DNA of 29,143 nt from Bacillota bacterium. GTDB taxonomy: Bacteria; Bacillota; Clostridia; Christensenellales; CAG-138. Both the position numbers and the translations under genes were made by a program. Positions within the stretch are counted from its first letter, which is position 1, and every line of letters starts with the position of its first letter. The stretch is taken from the NCBI GenBank assembly GCA_023393045.1, contig JAEWMV010000033.1, positions 1 to 29,143 of the forward strand, read 5' to 3'. The notes under the pieces are model-generated. The model ran no database searches. It worked only from the letters and a program-made list of their open reading frames with translations, and was not told the DNA's origin. Positions 7,534 to 16,500 of the stretch are shown piece after piece.

Positions 7534-7577
7534 GAAACAGCCATGTTTCAAGGACAACTGCGAAACATGGCTGTTTC
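7534..7577. terminator. 16-bp intercistronic stem-loop between binding protein and permease
   Basis: GAAACAGCCATGTTTC (7534-7549) is perfectly complementary to GAAACATGGCTGTTTC (7562-7577) across a 12-base loop. The downstream T-tract is poor (TCTCTAAA). A leaky terminator or a 3' stabilising hairpin is more likely than complete termination. Such an element would allow more binding protein than permease to be made. The permease start follows 92 bases later. Confidence 0.65.
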
Positions 7578-7669
7578 TCTAAACAGGAGAAAACGCACGC
7601 GAAGAGGAATGTTGTCGTTTTGTGAGGACAGGAGAACGCAGCCGTTTCTCATTTCGGGAGGGAACGCTC

Positions 7670-8674
7670 ATGAAAGGATACCGCAAATATTTCGGCAAAA
7701 AGCTGTTTTGGTTCTTGATCACCTTCGTCGCCGCGGTGCTTCTGAATTTCCTGTTGCCGCGCCTTTTGCCCGGCGACCCCGTGGCGGCGATCACCGCCAA
7801 GACCGCGCGCGGCATTTCGGACGCCAACGCCGTGAAGCATATCTATGAGGAATACGCGCGCAAGTTCGGCACCGACCAGCCCATGTACAAACAGTTCGTC
7901 ACCTACTTTTCCAATTTCTTCAAGGGCGACTTCGGCCTTTCCTTCAGCCAGTACCCCAGGGAGGTTTCGGACATCATAAAAAACGCCATCTGGTGGACCA
8001 TCATGCTGCAGTTCCCGGCGATTATCGTAGGGTGGCTGCTGGGCAATATTCTGGGCGCGCTCGCCGCCTATATCAGGAAGGGTTTTGACAAGGTCATCAT
8101 GCCCGCCTGCCTGTTTGCGAGCAACATCCCCGCCTTCGGCATGGCCGTCATACTGCTGGTGATTTTTGCCATCAAGCTCAAGACGGCGCCTACCGCGGGC
8201 GGCTACGGATTCGACCTGCTTCCCGCCTTCACATGGAAATTCATAAAGTCCGTCATTGACCATTACCGCCTGCCCTTCTGGTCGATCGTCATCGTCGCCA
8301 TAGGCGGGCAGGCCATCGGCATGCGCTCCATGTCCATTTATGAGCTCAATGCGGACTATGTCAAATACAGCCGCTTCCTCGGCATCAAGGACTGGAAGAT
8401 CGTGGGTTATGTTTTCCGCAACGCCATGCTGCCGCAGGTGACGGGGCTTGCGCTCTCCATCGGCACCATGGTCGGCGGCGCACTGGTGGCGGAGGTGATC
8501 TTCAGTTATCCGGGTCTCGGCTCCACCATACTCACGGCGGTGAGCATGAGCGATTATCCGCTGCTCTCGGCCGCCACGCTCATCGTCACGGTCATGGTGC
8601 TCATCGCAACGCTCGCCATAGACATCATCTACGGCTTCATCGACCCGCGCGTCAAGGCCGCGCAGTTTGAGTGA
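7670..8674 (+). CDS. Opp/Dpp-type ABC transporter permease, DppB-like
   Basis: A 334-residue inner-membrane permease of the binding-protein-dependent family. An N-terminal membrane helix (about residues 9-29, FWFLITFVAAVLLNFLLPRL) is followed by the family-typical PGDPVAAI. Further helices follow, and the cytoplasmic EAA-like coupling loop reads YVKYSRFLGIKDWKI and then RNAMLPQVTG. The C-terminal helix precedes YGFIDPRVK. I chose ATG 7670 because GGGAGGG stands just upstream; the in-frame extension upstream to 7622 has no such site and would add a non-typical polar leader. The protein forms the channel with the next gene's product. It imports the ligand of the preceding lipoprotein, probably a beta-linked oligosaccharide. 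Confidence 0.9.
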   Translation: MKGYRKYFGKKLFWFLITFVAAVLLNFLLPRLLPGDPVAAITAKTARGISDANAVKHIYEEYARKFGTDQPMYKQFVTYFSNFFKGDFGLSFSQYPREVSDIIKNAIWWTIMLQFPAIIVGWLLGNILGALAAYIRKGFDKVIMPACLFASNIPAFGMAVILLVIFAIKLKTAPTAGGYGFDLLPAFTWKFIKSVIDHYRLPFWSIVIVAIGGQAIGMRSMSIYELNADYVKYSRFLGIKDWKIVGYVFRNAMLPQVTGLALSIGTMVGGALVAEVIFSYPGLGSTILTAVSMSDYPLLSAATLIVTVMVLIATLAIDIIYGFIDPRVKAAQFE

Positions 8675-8690
8675 GGGGAGGGAGGCGCAA

Positions 8691-9941
8691 ATGAAAAGCA
8701 CATTAAAACAGATGTTCCGCTCCCCGAAGTTCCTCGTGGGCTTTTGCATCATGGCCGCGATATTGCTCATGATGCTCATCTGCCCGCTCGTCAACCCCGG
8801 CGACCCGCTGGAGATGATCGGCGTGGGCTCCTTCCTCGAGCCCGGCACCTACGTTTCGCTCTACGACGCGCTGGATACCGGCACCACCACCATCAAGCTT
8901 CCCGACGCCGCGGACAATCGCATCGACAAGATGCTCACCGGCGAAGACCGCGTGGCGATGGTCAACTGGTTTGCCGCGGTGGGCGTGGATACGGAGGGGC
9001 TCGACATCAACGACACGGATGCCATGCTCGCGCTCTGGTGGGAGCATTACGACCCTAACGTCAAGCCCGAGGGAATGACCAAGGCGCTTCGCAATTACTA
9101 CGTGCGCCTCGACCGGGCGCTCGAGAGCGCCAAGCTCACGGACACGCTGCGCGTTTACGACACCGACGAGGAAACGGGGGAGCCCGTTGAAAAGGGCAAA
9201 GTCACCACCACGGACTATGTCAATACCAAGGACGTAGCCAACGTGAAGCACCTGCCGCTTGGCACGGACAACTTCGGGCGCGACGTATTGAAGGAGCTTG
9301 TCGCCGCCTGCGGCACGTCCCTTCGCATCGGCATCATCGCGGGGGCCATCGCCACGTTCGTGGGCCTCACGCTGGGGCTCCTCGCGGGCTATGTGGGCGG
9401 CATTTGCGACGATATTATCATGTTCTTTACGAATCTCTTTACCGTGGTGCCCTCCTTCGTGCTGCTCTTGCTCATCTCCTACAGCATCGACCAGGACCAG
9501 CGGGGCGCGAACACCGTGGCCCTCGTCATAGGCGCAACGAGCTGGGTGTGGACGACGCGCTCGGTGCGCTCGCAGGTGATGTCGCTTCGCCACCGCGACC
9601 ATGTCAACCTCTCGCGCATATCGGGACACAGTTTGGTTCGCATCATCCTCACGGACATACTGCCCTACATCGCCTCGTATGTGGTGATGGCCTTCATTTT
9701 GCAGATAAGCTCCGCCATACTCGCGGAGGCGCAGCTTTCCATGATCGGCCTCGGCTCCAAAACCACCGAGGAGGCGACCTTGGGCATCATGATGAACTGG
9801 GCCATGCTCTACGCCGCGCACCTCAACGGCTCGTGGTGGGCGTATTTCCCGGTGCTTTTGACTATCGCGCTCATCAGCTTTTCGCTCAATTTGATGAACA
9901 CGGGGCTCGACCAGGTGTTCAACCCGCAGCTTAGGGATTGA
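8691..9941 (+). CDS. Opp/Dpp-type ABC transporter permease, DppC-like, with large extracytoplasmic insert
   Basis: A 416-residue second permease subunit. It has the N-terminal helix typical of DppC/OppC (about residues 12-33) and the conserved LGTDNFGRDVL that opens the transport domain at about residue 190. Several helices follow, with an EAA-like loop around HRDHVNLSRISGHSLVRII. A polar, acidic stretch of about 150 residues (roughly 35-187) lies between the first helix and LGTDNFGRD; ordinary family members have a far shorter link there. It should face the outside of the cell and might touch the lipoprotein receptor (inference). ATG 8691 is preceded by GGGGAGGGAGG; an upstream in-frame ATG at 8667 overlaps the previous gene and is less likely. 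Confidence 0.9.
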   Translation: MKSTLKQMFRSPKFLVGFCIMAAILLMMLICPLVNPGDPLEMIGVGSFLEPGTYVSLYDALDTGTTTIKLPDAADNRIDKMLTGEDRVAMVNWFAAVGVDTEGLDINDTDAMLALWWEHYDPNVKPEGMTKALRNYYVRLDRALESAKLTDTLRVYDTDEETGEPVEKGKVTTTDYVNTKDVANVKHLPLGTDNFGRDVLKELVAACGTSLRIGIIAGAIATFVGLTLGLLAGYVGGICDDIIMFFTNLFTVVPSFVLLLLISYSIDQDQRGANTVALVIGATSWVWTTRSVRSQVMSLRHRDHVNLSRISGHSLVRIILTDILPYIASYVVMAFILQISSAILAEAQLSMIGLGSKTTEEATLGIMMNWAMLYAAHLNGSWWAYFPVLLTIALISFSLNLMNTGLDQVFNPQLRD

Positions 9942-9953
9942 GGAGGCCGACTT

Positions 9954-10961
9954 ATGGGAAAAGCAATGATTGAGGTCAGCGGCCTCACCACCAAGTACAT
10001 CACGCGCTTTGGCGAGGATATCTACGCCGTGGACGACGTGTCCCTGCGCGTGGAGGAGGGCAAGTCCCTCGGCATCGCGGGCGAATCCGGCTGCGGCAAG
10101 TCCACGCTCGCATTGAGCCTCATGGGGTATTATTTCGCGCCGCTCCACTACACCGGCGGGGAAATCATCCTGGACGGCGTGAACATCTCCCGCATGAGGC
10201 CGGACGACGTAAGGAAAAAGATACTCGGCACCGAAATCGCCTACATACCGCAGGCGGCGATGAACGCCCTCAACCCCACGCGGCGGATTATCCGCTTCGT
10301 GGAGGACGTCATTCGTGCGCACGAGCCCAGGGCAACGAAGAAGGAAATTTACGAGCGTGCCGTGGAGCGCTTCCGCGTACTGGGGCTGCCGCCCGAGGTG
10401 TTGCAAAAATACCCGGTGGAGCTCTCCGGCGGCATGAAGCAGAGGACGGTTATCGCGGTGACGACCATACTCTCCCCCCGCGTGCTCATCGCGGACGAAC
10501 CGTCGAGCGCCTTGGACGTAACGAGCCAGAAGATGGTCATCAAGATGCTCAAGGACCTCATGGCAAAGGGCTACATCAAGTCCATGATCTTCATCACCCA
10601 CGAGCTGCCGCTCCTCTATAACGTGACGGACGACATCATGGTCATGTACGCGGGGCAGATCGTGGAAACGGGCAGCGCGAAGGAAATGGTGTTCGACCCG
10701 CTGCACCCCTACTCCAAAGGGCTCATGGGTTCCATCATCGTGCCCGAGGAGGGCGCGCGCGAGGCGAAGGTGGAGGCGATACCGGGCACGCCGCCCAACC
10801 TCAAAAAGGTGCCCGCGGGCTGCCGCTTTGCGGAGCGCTGCAAATATGTGGAGGACGACTGCCGCTATCACGCGCAGCCGCTTCGCGCCATAGAGGGCGG
10901 CCGCGCCTACCGCTGCCATCTTAGCGCGGAAAAACTCAGGGAGGTGCACGGGCATGAGTGA
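9954..10961 (+). CDS. Opp/Dpp-type ABC transporter ATP-binding protein, DppD/OppD-like
   Basis: A 335-residue cytoplasmic ATPase that powers the importer. The P-loop reads GESGCGKST, the ABC signature LSGGMKQR, and the Walker B region VLIADEPSSALD followed by the switch histidine in ITHELP. The C-terminal oligopeptide-transporter extension carries the conserved cysteine group GCRFAERCKYVEDDC with a further RCHL. In some DppD homologues this motif has been reported to hold an iron-sulfur cluster; whether it does here is unknown. AGGAGG lies just before ATG 9954, and a second ATG at 9966 is possible. The 3' end overlaps the partner ATPase gene by eight bases. The protein should pair as a heterodimer with the next product. 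Confidence 0.92.
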   Translation: MGKAMIEVSGLTTKYITRFGEDIYAVDDVSLRVEEGKSLGIAGESGCGKSTLALSLMGYYFAPLHYTGGEIILDGVNISRMRPDDVRKKILGTEIAYIPQAAMNALNPTRRIIRFVEDVIRAHEPRATKKEIYERAVERFRVLGLPPEVLQKYPVELSGGMKQRTVIAVTTILSPRVLIADEPSSALDVTSQKMVIKMLKDLMAKGYIKSMIFITHELPLLYNVTDDIMVMYAGQIVETGSAKEMVFDPLHPYSKGLMGSIIVPEEGAREAKVEAIPGTPPNLKKVPAGCRFAERCKYVEDDCRYHAQPLRAIEGGRAYRCHLSAEKLREVHGHE

Positions 10962-11772
10962 AGCGAAAAAGGAATCCTGCCTTTCCGGCGCCGGCGTCAC
11001 CAAGGTATACGGCTTTGGCGGCAAGCGCACCGTGGCGGTCGATCATGTGGATTTCTGCTTCTCCCGCGGGGAGCTTGTGTCCATCGTGGGGGAGTCCGGC
11101 TCGGGCAAGACCACGCTCGCAAAAATGCTCCTGGGGCTTACCTCCGTCACGGAGGGGGACATTTATTTCGACGGAAAGAAGAGGGACATTTCCACCCAGA
11201 AAAAACGCCGGGAATACTGGCGCAGCATACAGGCCATCTTTCAGGACCCCTTCTCGAGCTACAACGTGTTCAATAAGATCGATACCGTCCTGCTCGACTG
11301 CATTAACATGCGCGGAGGAAGGCGGTTGCCCCGGGAAAAGAAGCTTGAAATGATGGAGGAGGCCTGCGGCTTCGTGAACCTCAAGTTCGCGGAGCTGACG
11401 AACAAATACCCGTTCGAGCTTTCCGGCGGGCAGATGCAGCGGCTCATGATCGCGCGCATCTTCCTGTTGAAGCCGGACATTCTGCTTGCGGATGAACCCA
11501 CCAGCATGATAGACGCCTGCTCGCGCGCAACCATACTCGATATGCTCTTAAACCTTCGCAACGAAACGAAGATGACGGTCATCTTCATCACGCACGACAT
11601 CGGCCTTGCGTATTACATCTCGGATAAGGTATATATAATGGAACGCGGCAGGTTTGTGGAAAGCGGCACGGCGGACGAGGTGATATTGAACCCAAAGGCG
11701 GAGTATACCCGCCGCCTCATCAGCGACGTTCCCAAAATACATGAGGAATGGGACCTATCAACGGTCGGTTAA
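10954..11772 (+). CDS. Opp/Dpp-type ABC transporter ATP-binding protein, DppF/OppF-like
   Basis: A 272-residue second ATPase of the importer. The P-loop is GESGSGKTT, the signature LSGGQMQRL, and Walker B reads ILLADEP followed by a slightly unusual D-loop, TSMIDA rather than the common SALD. The switch histidine is in FITHDIG. The protein is shorter than the preceding ATPase because it lacks the C-terminal cysteine-rich oligopeptide-transporter extension; some OppF proteins are likewise short. Translation probably couples through the eight-base overlap with the upstream gene. The stop is 10 bases before the start of the GH3 gene, so transport and degradation genes appear to share one message. 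Confidence 0.9.
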   Translation: MSEAKKESCLSGAGVTKVYGFGGKRTVAVDHVDFCFSRGELVSIVGESGSGKTTLAKMLLGLTSVTEGDIYFDGKKRDISTQKKRREYWRSIQAIFQDPFSSYNVFNKIDTVLLDCINMRGGRRLPREKKLEMMEEACGFVNLKFAELTNKYPFELSGGQMQRLMIARIFLLKPDILLADEPTSMIDACSRATILDMLLNLRNETKMTVIFITHDIGLAYYISDKVYIMERGRFVESGTADEVILNPKAEYTRRLISDVPKIHEEWDLSTVG

Positions 11773-11782
11773 GGAGGGCGAT

Positions 11783-14056
11783 ATGGACATCAAGGCAATC
11801 GTTTCCCAAATGACGCTGGAGGAAAAGGCGTCCCTGCTTTCCGGGCTCGACTTCTGGCACACAAAGCCGGTCGAACGGCTTGGCGTAGAAAGCGTGATGA
11901 TGAGCGACGGGCCGCACGGCCTTCGCAAGCAGAGCGACGCCGCCAAGGTGGACGACGTAAACGCGTCCATCGAGGCCGTGTGCTTCCCCGCGGGCAGCGC
12001 CAGCGCGGCGAGCTTCGACACGGCGCTCCATGCGACCATCGGCGAGGCCATAGGCGATTCCTGCCGGCACGAGCGGCTCGCGGTGGTGCTGGGACCCGCC
12101 GTCAACATCAAGCGCTCCCCCCTGTGCGGGCGCAATTTCGAGTACTATAGCGAGGATCCGCTGCTTGCGGGCGAATCCGCGGCGGCGTATATTTTGGGTG
12201 TGCAGAGCAAGAACGTGGGGACGAGCGTCAAGCACTTCGCCCTCAACAATCAGGAGCACAGGCGCATGTCCGCAAGCTCCGAGGCGGACGAGCGCACGAT
12301 GCGGGAAATTTACCTTGCGCCGTTTGAAACCGCCGTCAAAAAGGCCATGCCGTGGACGGTGATGTGCTCGTACAACCGCGTCAACGGCGTGTACGCCTCC
12401 GAAAATCCGTTGCTGCTCACCGAGATACTCAGAAACGAATGGGGCTTCGACGGGTATGTGGTGAGCGACTGGGGCGCGGTGAGCGAGCGCGTCGCGGGCG
12501 TGGCGGCGGGGCTGGATCTCGAGATGCCCGCCTCCGCGGGCGTGAACGACCGGCTTGTTGTCGAGGCCGTGCAATCCGGCAAGCTCGACGAGGCGGCGGT
12601 CGACCGCGCGGTGGAGCGCATACTGGAAGTGAACGGGCGCTATCTCGCGCACGCCAAACCCGATACCCTGTGGGATTTGGAGGCGCAGCACGCGCTTGCC
12701 CGCAAACTCGCGGCTGAATGCATGGTGCTTTTAAAGAACGAGGGCGGCATACTGCCGCTTCAGGAGGGCGCGAAGGTCGCCGCCATCGGCGCGTTCGCAA
12801 AGGAGCCGCGCTTCCAGGGCGGCGGCAGCTCGCACATCAACTGCTTTAAAACCGAAAGCTTCCTCGACGCGACGGCGGATATGCCAAACGTAGTCTATGC
12901 GAAGGGCTATCATATCGACACGGAGGACGTGGACGCCGCGCTCGTTGAAGAGGCGGTTTCGGCCGCGCGCGCCGCGGAATTTGCCGTGGTGTTCGCCGGG
13001 CTGCCGGACAGCTTTGAGTCCGAAGGGTATGACCGCGCGCACATGCGCATGCCCGCGAACCAGAACGCTTTGATCGAGGCCGTGGCAGAGGCAAACCCCA
13101 ACACGATCGTCGTGCTGCATAACGGCTCTCCCGTGGAAATGTCGTGGCTTAACAGGGTCAGGGGCGTTATAGAGGCGTACCTCGGCGGGCAGGCGGTGGG
13201 CGGCGCGGCGGCGGATGTGCTCTACGGCCGCGCGGAGCCCTGCGGCAGGCTGCCCGAAACGTTTCCGATTAAGCTGGAAGATAACCCTTCCTATCTATAT
13301 TTCCCGGGAAATAGACTGAAGAGCGAATACCGCGAGGGCATCTTCGTCGGCTACCGCTATTACGACAAAAAGAAGATGGAAGTGCTTTTCCCCTTCGGCT
13401 TCGGCCTTTCCTACACAAGCTTCGCCTACTCGAACCTGTGCCTCGGCGCGCGGGAGCTTGACGAACCGGAGACGCTTGAAGTCTCCGTGGACGTCACAAA
13501 CACGGGCGCGCGCGCGGGCAAGGAAACCGTGCAGCTCTATGTGAAGAACCCGCAGGGGGAGAGTAACCGCCCCGTGCGCGAGCTTCGCGCGTTTGCTAAA
13601 GTATTTTTGATGCCGGGAGAGACCAAGACCGTCCGCTTCACGCTCACCTCCCGCGCCTTCTCCTACTGGAACGAGGAGATACACGACTGGCTCGTGGAGG
13701 ACGGGGAGTACGGCATAGAGATTGCGCGCAGCAGCAGGGACATCGTGCTCGCCCGGCCCGTCACGGTGCGCGCGGCGAGGAAGGTGCGCGAAAAATATAC
13801 GCTCGACAGCATTTTTATGGACATCATGGCAGACCCGCGCGCGAAGCAAGCGATGGAGCCTTATCTGCGCCTTTTCCTCGACCAGTTCAGCGCCGAGGAG
13901 GGCGGGGAGGGCGACGTCGGACGCAGCGCCATTTCCGAGGAAATGAGCCTTGCCATGATGCGCTACATGCCGCTTCGCGCGAGCCTGAGCTTCAGCGCGG
14001 GGAAGGTGACGCGCGCGCAGCTGCTTGCGCTCGTCGACGCGCTCAACGCGGAATAA
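11783..14056 (+). CDS. Beta-glucosidase, glycoside hydrolase family 3
   Basis: A 757-residue retaining exo-beta-glycosidase, probably releasing glucose from beta-linked oligosaccharides. The N-terminal (beta/alpha)8 domain contains SDGPHGLR, VKHFALNNQEH and the nucleophile Asp229 in GYVVSDWGAV. The alpha/beta sandwich follows, with KNEGGILPL and the FPFGFGLSYT segment. A fibronectin-III-like domain lies at about residues 560-635 (VDVTNTGARAGKE), and the C-terminal tail of roughly 90 residues has no clear fold. There is no signal peptide, so it is cytosolic. I chose ATG 11783 because TAAGGAGGG precedes it; an in-frame ATG at 11741 lies inside the ATPase gene. Specificity (cello-, laminari- or gentio-linked sugars, or xylosides) is not decidable here. 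Confidence 0.9.
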   Translation: MDIKAIVSQMTLEEKASLLSGLDFWHTKPVERLGVESVMMSDGPHGLRKQSDAAKVDDVNASIEAVCFPAGSASAASFDTALHATIGEAIGDSCRHERLAVVLGPAVNIKRSPLCGRNFEYYSEDPLLAGESAAAYILGVQSKNVGTSVKHFALNNQEHRRMSASSEADERTMREIYLAPFETAVKKAMPWTVMCSYNRVNGVYASENPLLLTEILRNEWGFDGYVVSDWGAVSERVAGVAAGLDLEMPASAGVNDRLVVEAVQSGKLDEAAVDRAVERILEVNGRYLAHAKPDTLWDLEAQHALARKLAAECMVLLKNEGGILPLQEGAKVAAIGAFAKEPRFQGGGSSHINCFKTESFLDATADMPNVVYAKGYHIDTEDVDAALVEEAVSAARAAEFAVVFAGLPDSFESEGYDRAHMRMPANQNALIEAVAEANPNTIVVLHNGSPVEMSWLNRVRGVIEAYLGGQAVGGAAADVLYGRAEPCGRLPETFPIKLEDNPSYLYFPGNRLKSEYREGIFVGYRYYDKKKMEVLFPFGFGLSYTSFAYSNLCLGARELDEPETLEVSVDVTNTGARAGKETVQLYVKNPQGESNRPVRELRAFAKVFLMPGETKTVRFTLTSRAFSYWNEEIHDWLVEDGEYGIEIARSSRDIVLARPVTVRAARKVREKYTLDSIFMDIMADPRAKQAMEPYLRLFLDQFSAEEGGEGDVGRSAISEEMSLAMMRYMPLRASLSFSAGKVTRAQLLALVDALNAE

Positions 14057-14079
14057 GCGGAATAAAAAGAGAGACCTCT

Positions 14080-16500
14080 ATGAGATACGGCTTCTTTGAC
14101 GACGAAAAACGGGAATATGTGATCACGACCCCGCATACTCCCGCGCCCTGGCTCAACTATCTGGGGTGCGAGGATTTCTTTGGGTTGATCACCAACAACG
14201 GCGGCGGCTATTGCTTCTATCGGGACGCGCGGCTGCAGCGGCTCGTGCGCTACCGCTACAACGGCGTGCCGGGGGATATGGGGGGCAGGTTCCTCTATGT
14301 GAAGGAAGAAAGGAAGCCCGCGTGGAGCCCCGCCTTTTGCCCGTGCAATACTGCCCTTGATGCCTACCGCTGCCGCCACGGGCTGGGGTATACCGTATTT
14401 GAAAGTCAAAGGGAAGACCTGTTCGTGGAACAAACTTTGCTCGTCCCCCTGGGCGAGAATATGGAGCTCCACCGCGTGCGGCTCGTCAACAGGGGCGCGG
14501 AACAAAAGCGCGTCAAGCTCTATGCCGCCGTGGAATGGTGCCTGTGGAACGCTTTGGATGACATGACCAATTTCCAAAGGAACCTCAACATCGGCGAGGT
14601 GGAGGTGGAAGGGGACTGCGTTTACCACACGACGGAATACCGCGAGCGGCGCGACCATTACGCCTACTTCGGCGCGAACGAGGCGTTTTCCGGCTTCGAC
14701 ACGGACAGGGATACCTTTCTCGGCCGCTTTGGGGATTGGAAAACCCCCAAAGCCGTCGTGGAGGAAACGAGCTTTTTATCCGTGGCGCACGGGCGCGCGC
14801 CCATTGCCGCGCTGCGCTACGACATAACCCTTGCCCCCGGCGCGGAAAAGACGCTGGTTTTCCGCCTGGGCTATGGGAAGAACCCTGCCGGGGATAAATT
14901 CATACGCCCCGGCGTGATCAGAAAGGACGACGCGCGGCGCACCGCAAAAGCCTACGCGGCCTCGGCCGACGTGGATGTCGCGCTTGCAGCATTGCGCGCC
15001 TACTGGGATGATCTGCTCGGCGCGTACCACGCAAAAACCGGGGATGAAAAGCTCGACCGCATGGTCAATATATGGAACCAGTATCAGTGCATGGCCACGT
15101 TCAACCTGAGCCGCAGCGCGAGCTTATATGAAAGCGGCATCGGCCGCGGCATGGGCTTTCGGGACGGCTGCCAGGACTTGCTGGGCTTTGTCCACCTCGT
15201 ACCGGGGCGCGCGCGGCAGAGGATACTCGATCTTGCCGCCATCCAGTTTGAGGACGGCAGCACCTATCACCAGTACCAACCCCTCACCAAGCGCGGCAAC
15301 ACGGAGGTGGGCGGCGGCTTCAACGACGACCCGCTCTGGCTCGTGGCCTGCACTGCGGCCTACATCAGGGAAACCGGGGATTTCACGATACTCGATGCAC
15401 CCGTGCCCTTTGACAATCAGGCGGGCAGCGAAGCGCCGCTGATGGAGCATCTAAGGCGCAGCGTGCGCTATACCATGGCGCGCAAGGGGCCGCACGGCCT
15501 GCCCCTCATCGGCCGTGCGGACTGGAACGACTGCCTCAACCTCAACTGCTTTTCCGACACGCCGGGGGAGAGCTTCCAGACCACCGCCCATTTTGAGAGC
15601 GGCGTGGCGGAAAGCGTGTTCATCGCCGTTATGTTCATAAAATACGCGCGGGAGTACGCGGAACTCTGCGAAAGGCGCGGCCTTGCCGGCGAGGCGAGGG
15701 AAATCCTGCTTGCCGCGGACGAAATGGAGCGCGCGACGGAAGAACACGGCTGGGACGGGGCATGGTACCTGCGCGCGTACGACGCGTTCGGCAGCAAGGT
15801 GGGTTCCTCCGCATGTGAGGAAGGGCAGATATACATCGAGCCGCAGGGTTTTGCGGTGATGGCCGGCATCGGCATAAAAAACGGCAGGGCCGAAGCCGCA
15901 CTTTCAAGCGTGCGCAAAAAGCTGCTGGGCAAATACGGTCTGGAGCTTCTCTCTCCCTGCTATACGCGCTATCACAGGGAGCTGGGGGAAATCACCAGCT
16001 ACCCGCCCGGCTATAAGGAAAACGGCAGCGTGTTCTGCCACAACAACCCTTGGGCGGGTATTGGGGAGACCATACTCGGCCATGCGGACGAGGCCTTTGA
16101 CATTTACCGCCACATCTGCCCCGCCCATTGGGAGGACGAGGGGGAGATACGCCGCGCGGAACCCTATGTGTACGCGCAGACCGTCGCCGGGCGCGAGGCG
16201 GCCACCGAGGGTGAGGCGAAAAACAGCTGGCTCACCGGCACCGCGGCGTGGAGCTTCGTGTTCGCCGCGCAGCATATCTTGGGCGTTGCGCCGGAATACG
16301 GCGGGCTTAGGGTAAAACCCTGCCTGCCCGCGCACATCGGCGAGGTCACGCTCAAACGGCGCTTTCGGGGCGCGGATTATCTCATTCATATCAAAAGAAC
16401 GGGCGCGTATTCGCTCGCGCTCAACGGGGTTTCCCTTGCCGGCGACACGGTTCCCATAGAGGATGGCCGCCGGGAATATCGGGTGGAGGTGACGGTATGA
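14080..16500 (+). CDS. Cellobiose phosphorylase, glycoside hydrolase family 94
   Basis: An 806-residue cytosolic enzyme that phosphorolyses cellobiose to alpha-glucose 1-phosphate and glucose (EC 2.4.1.20), saving ATP compared with hydrolysis plus kinase. The N-terminus FGFFDD-type (here YGFFDDEKREYVIT) with PAPWLNYLG is characteristic of cellobiose phosphorylases, and the length is typical (about 810). The catalytic acid lies in the DWND motif at residues 481-484 of the (alpha/alpha)6 barrel. Other family motifs are GIGRGMGFRDGCQDLLG and, near the phosphate site, FCHNNPW. The gene lies between GH3 and GH1 beta-glucosidases and overlaps the latter by four bases. Cellodextrin, laminaribiose or glucosyl-mannose phosphorylases are related alternatives, but the N-terminal signature favours cellobiose. 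Confidence 0.92.
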   Translation: MRYGFFDDEKREYVITTPHTPAPWLNYLGCEDFFGLITNNGGGYCFYRDARLQRLVRYRYNGVPGDMGGRFLYVKEERKPAWSPAFCPCNTALDAYRCRHGLGYTVFESQREDLFVEQTLLVPLGENMELHRVRLVNRGAEQKRVKLYAAVEWCLWNALDDMTNFQRNLNIGEVEVEGDCVYHTTEYRERRDHYAYFGANEAFSGFDTDRDTFLGRFGDWKTPKAVVEETSFLSVAHGRAPIAALRYDITLAPGAEKTLVFRLGYGKNPAGDKFIRPGVIRKDDARRTAKAYAASADVDVALAALRAYWDDLLGAYHAKTGDEKLDRMVNIWNQYQCMATFNLSRSASLYESGIGRGMGFRDGCQDLLGFVHLVPGRARQRILDLAAIQFEDGSTYHQYQPLTKRGNTEVGGGFNDDPLWLVACTAAYIRETGDFTILDAPVPFDNQAGSEAPLMEHLRRSVRYTMARKGPHGLPLIGRADWNDCLNLNCFSDTPGESFQTTAHFESGVAESVFIAVMFIKYAREYAELCERRGLAGEAREILLAADEMERATEEHGWDGAWYLRAYDAFGSKVGSSACEEGQIYIEPQGFAVMAGIGIKNGRAEAALSSVRKKLLGKYGLELLSPCYTRYHRELGEITSYPPGYKENGSVFCHNNPWAGIGETILGHADEAFDIYRHICPAHWEDEGEIRRAEPYVYAQTVAGREAATEGEAKNSWLTGTAAWSFVFAAQHILGVAPEYGGLRVKPCLPAHIGEVTLKRRFRGADYLIHIKRTGAYSLALNGVSLAGDTVPIEDGRREYRVEVTV

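Noticed and set aside
7528..7848. A 106-codon open frame between the binding protein and the permease
   Set aside because: It runs through the 16-bp hairpin and into the permease in another frame. Its codon content does not look coding.
8703..11030. A 775-codon open frame on the - strand across the permease and ATPase genes
   Set aside because: It lies antisense to four well-supported transporter genes, is rich in His, Arg and Gly, and shows no domain. Long antisense frames are expected in GC-rich coding DNA.
9954..11772. Annotation of the importer simply as a dipeptide/oligopeptide transporter
   Set aside because: The family match is real, but the operon context with three beta-glycoside enzymes makes a sugar substrate more likely. 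The call is left at family level.
12352..12717. A 121-codon alternative frame inside the GH3 gene
   Set aside because: It is Arg/Gly-rich, typical of a shifted frame in GC-rich DNA, and the GH3 frame is intact with its nucleophile motif.
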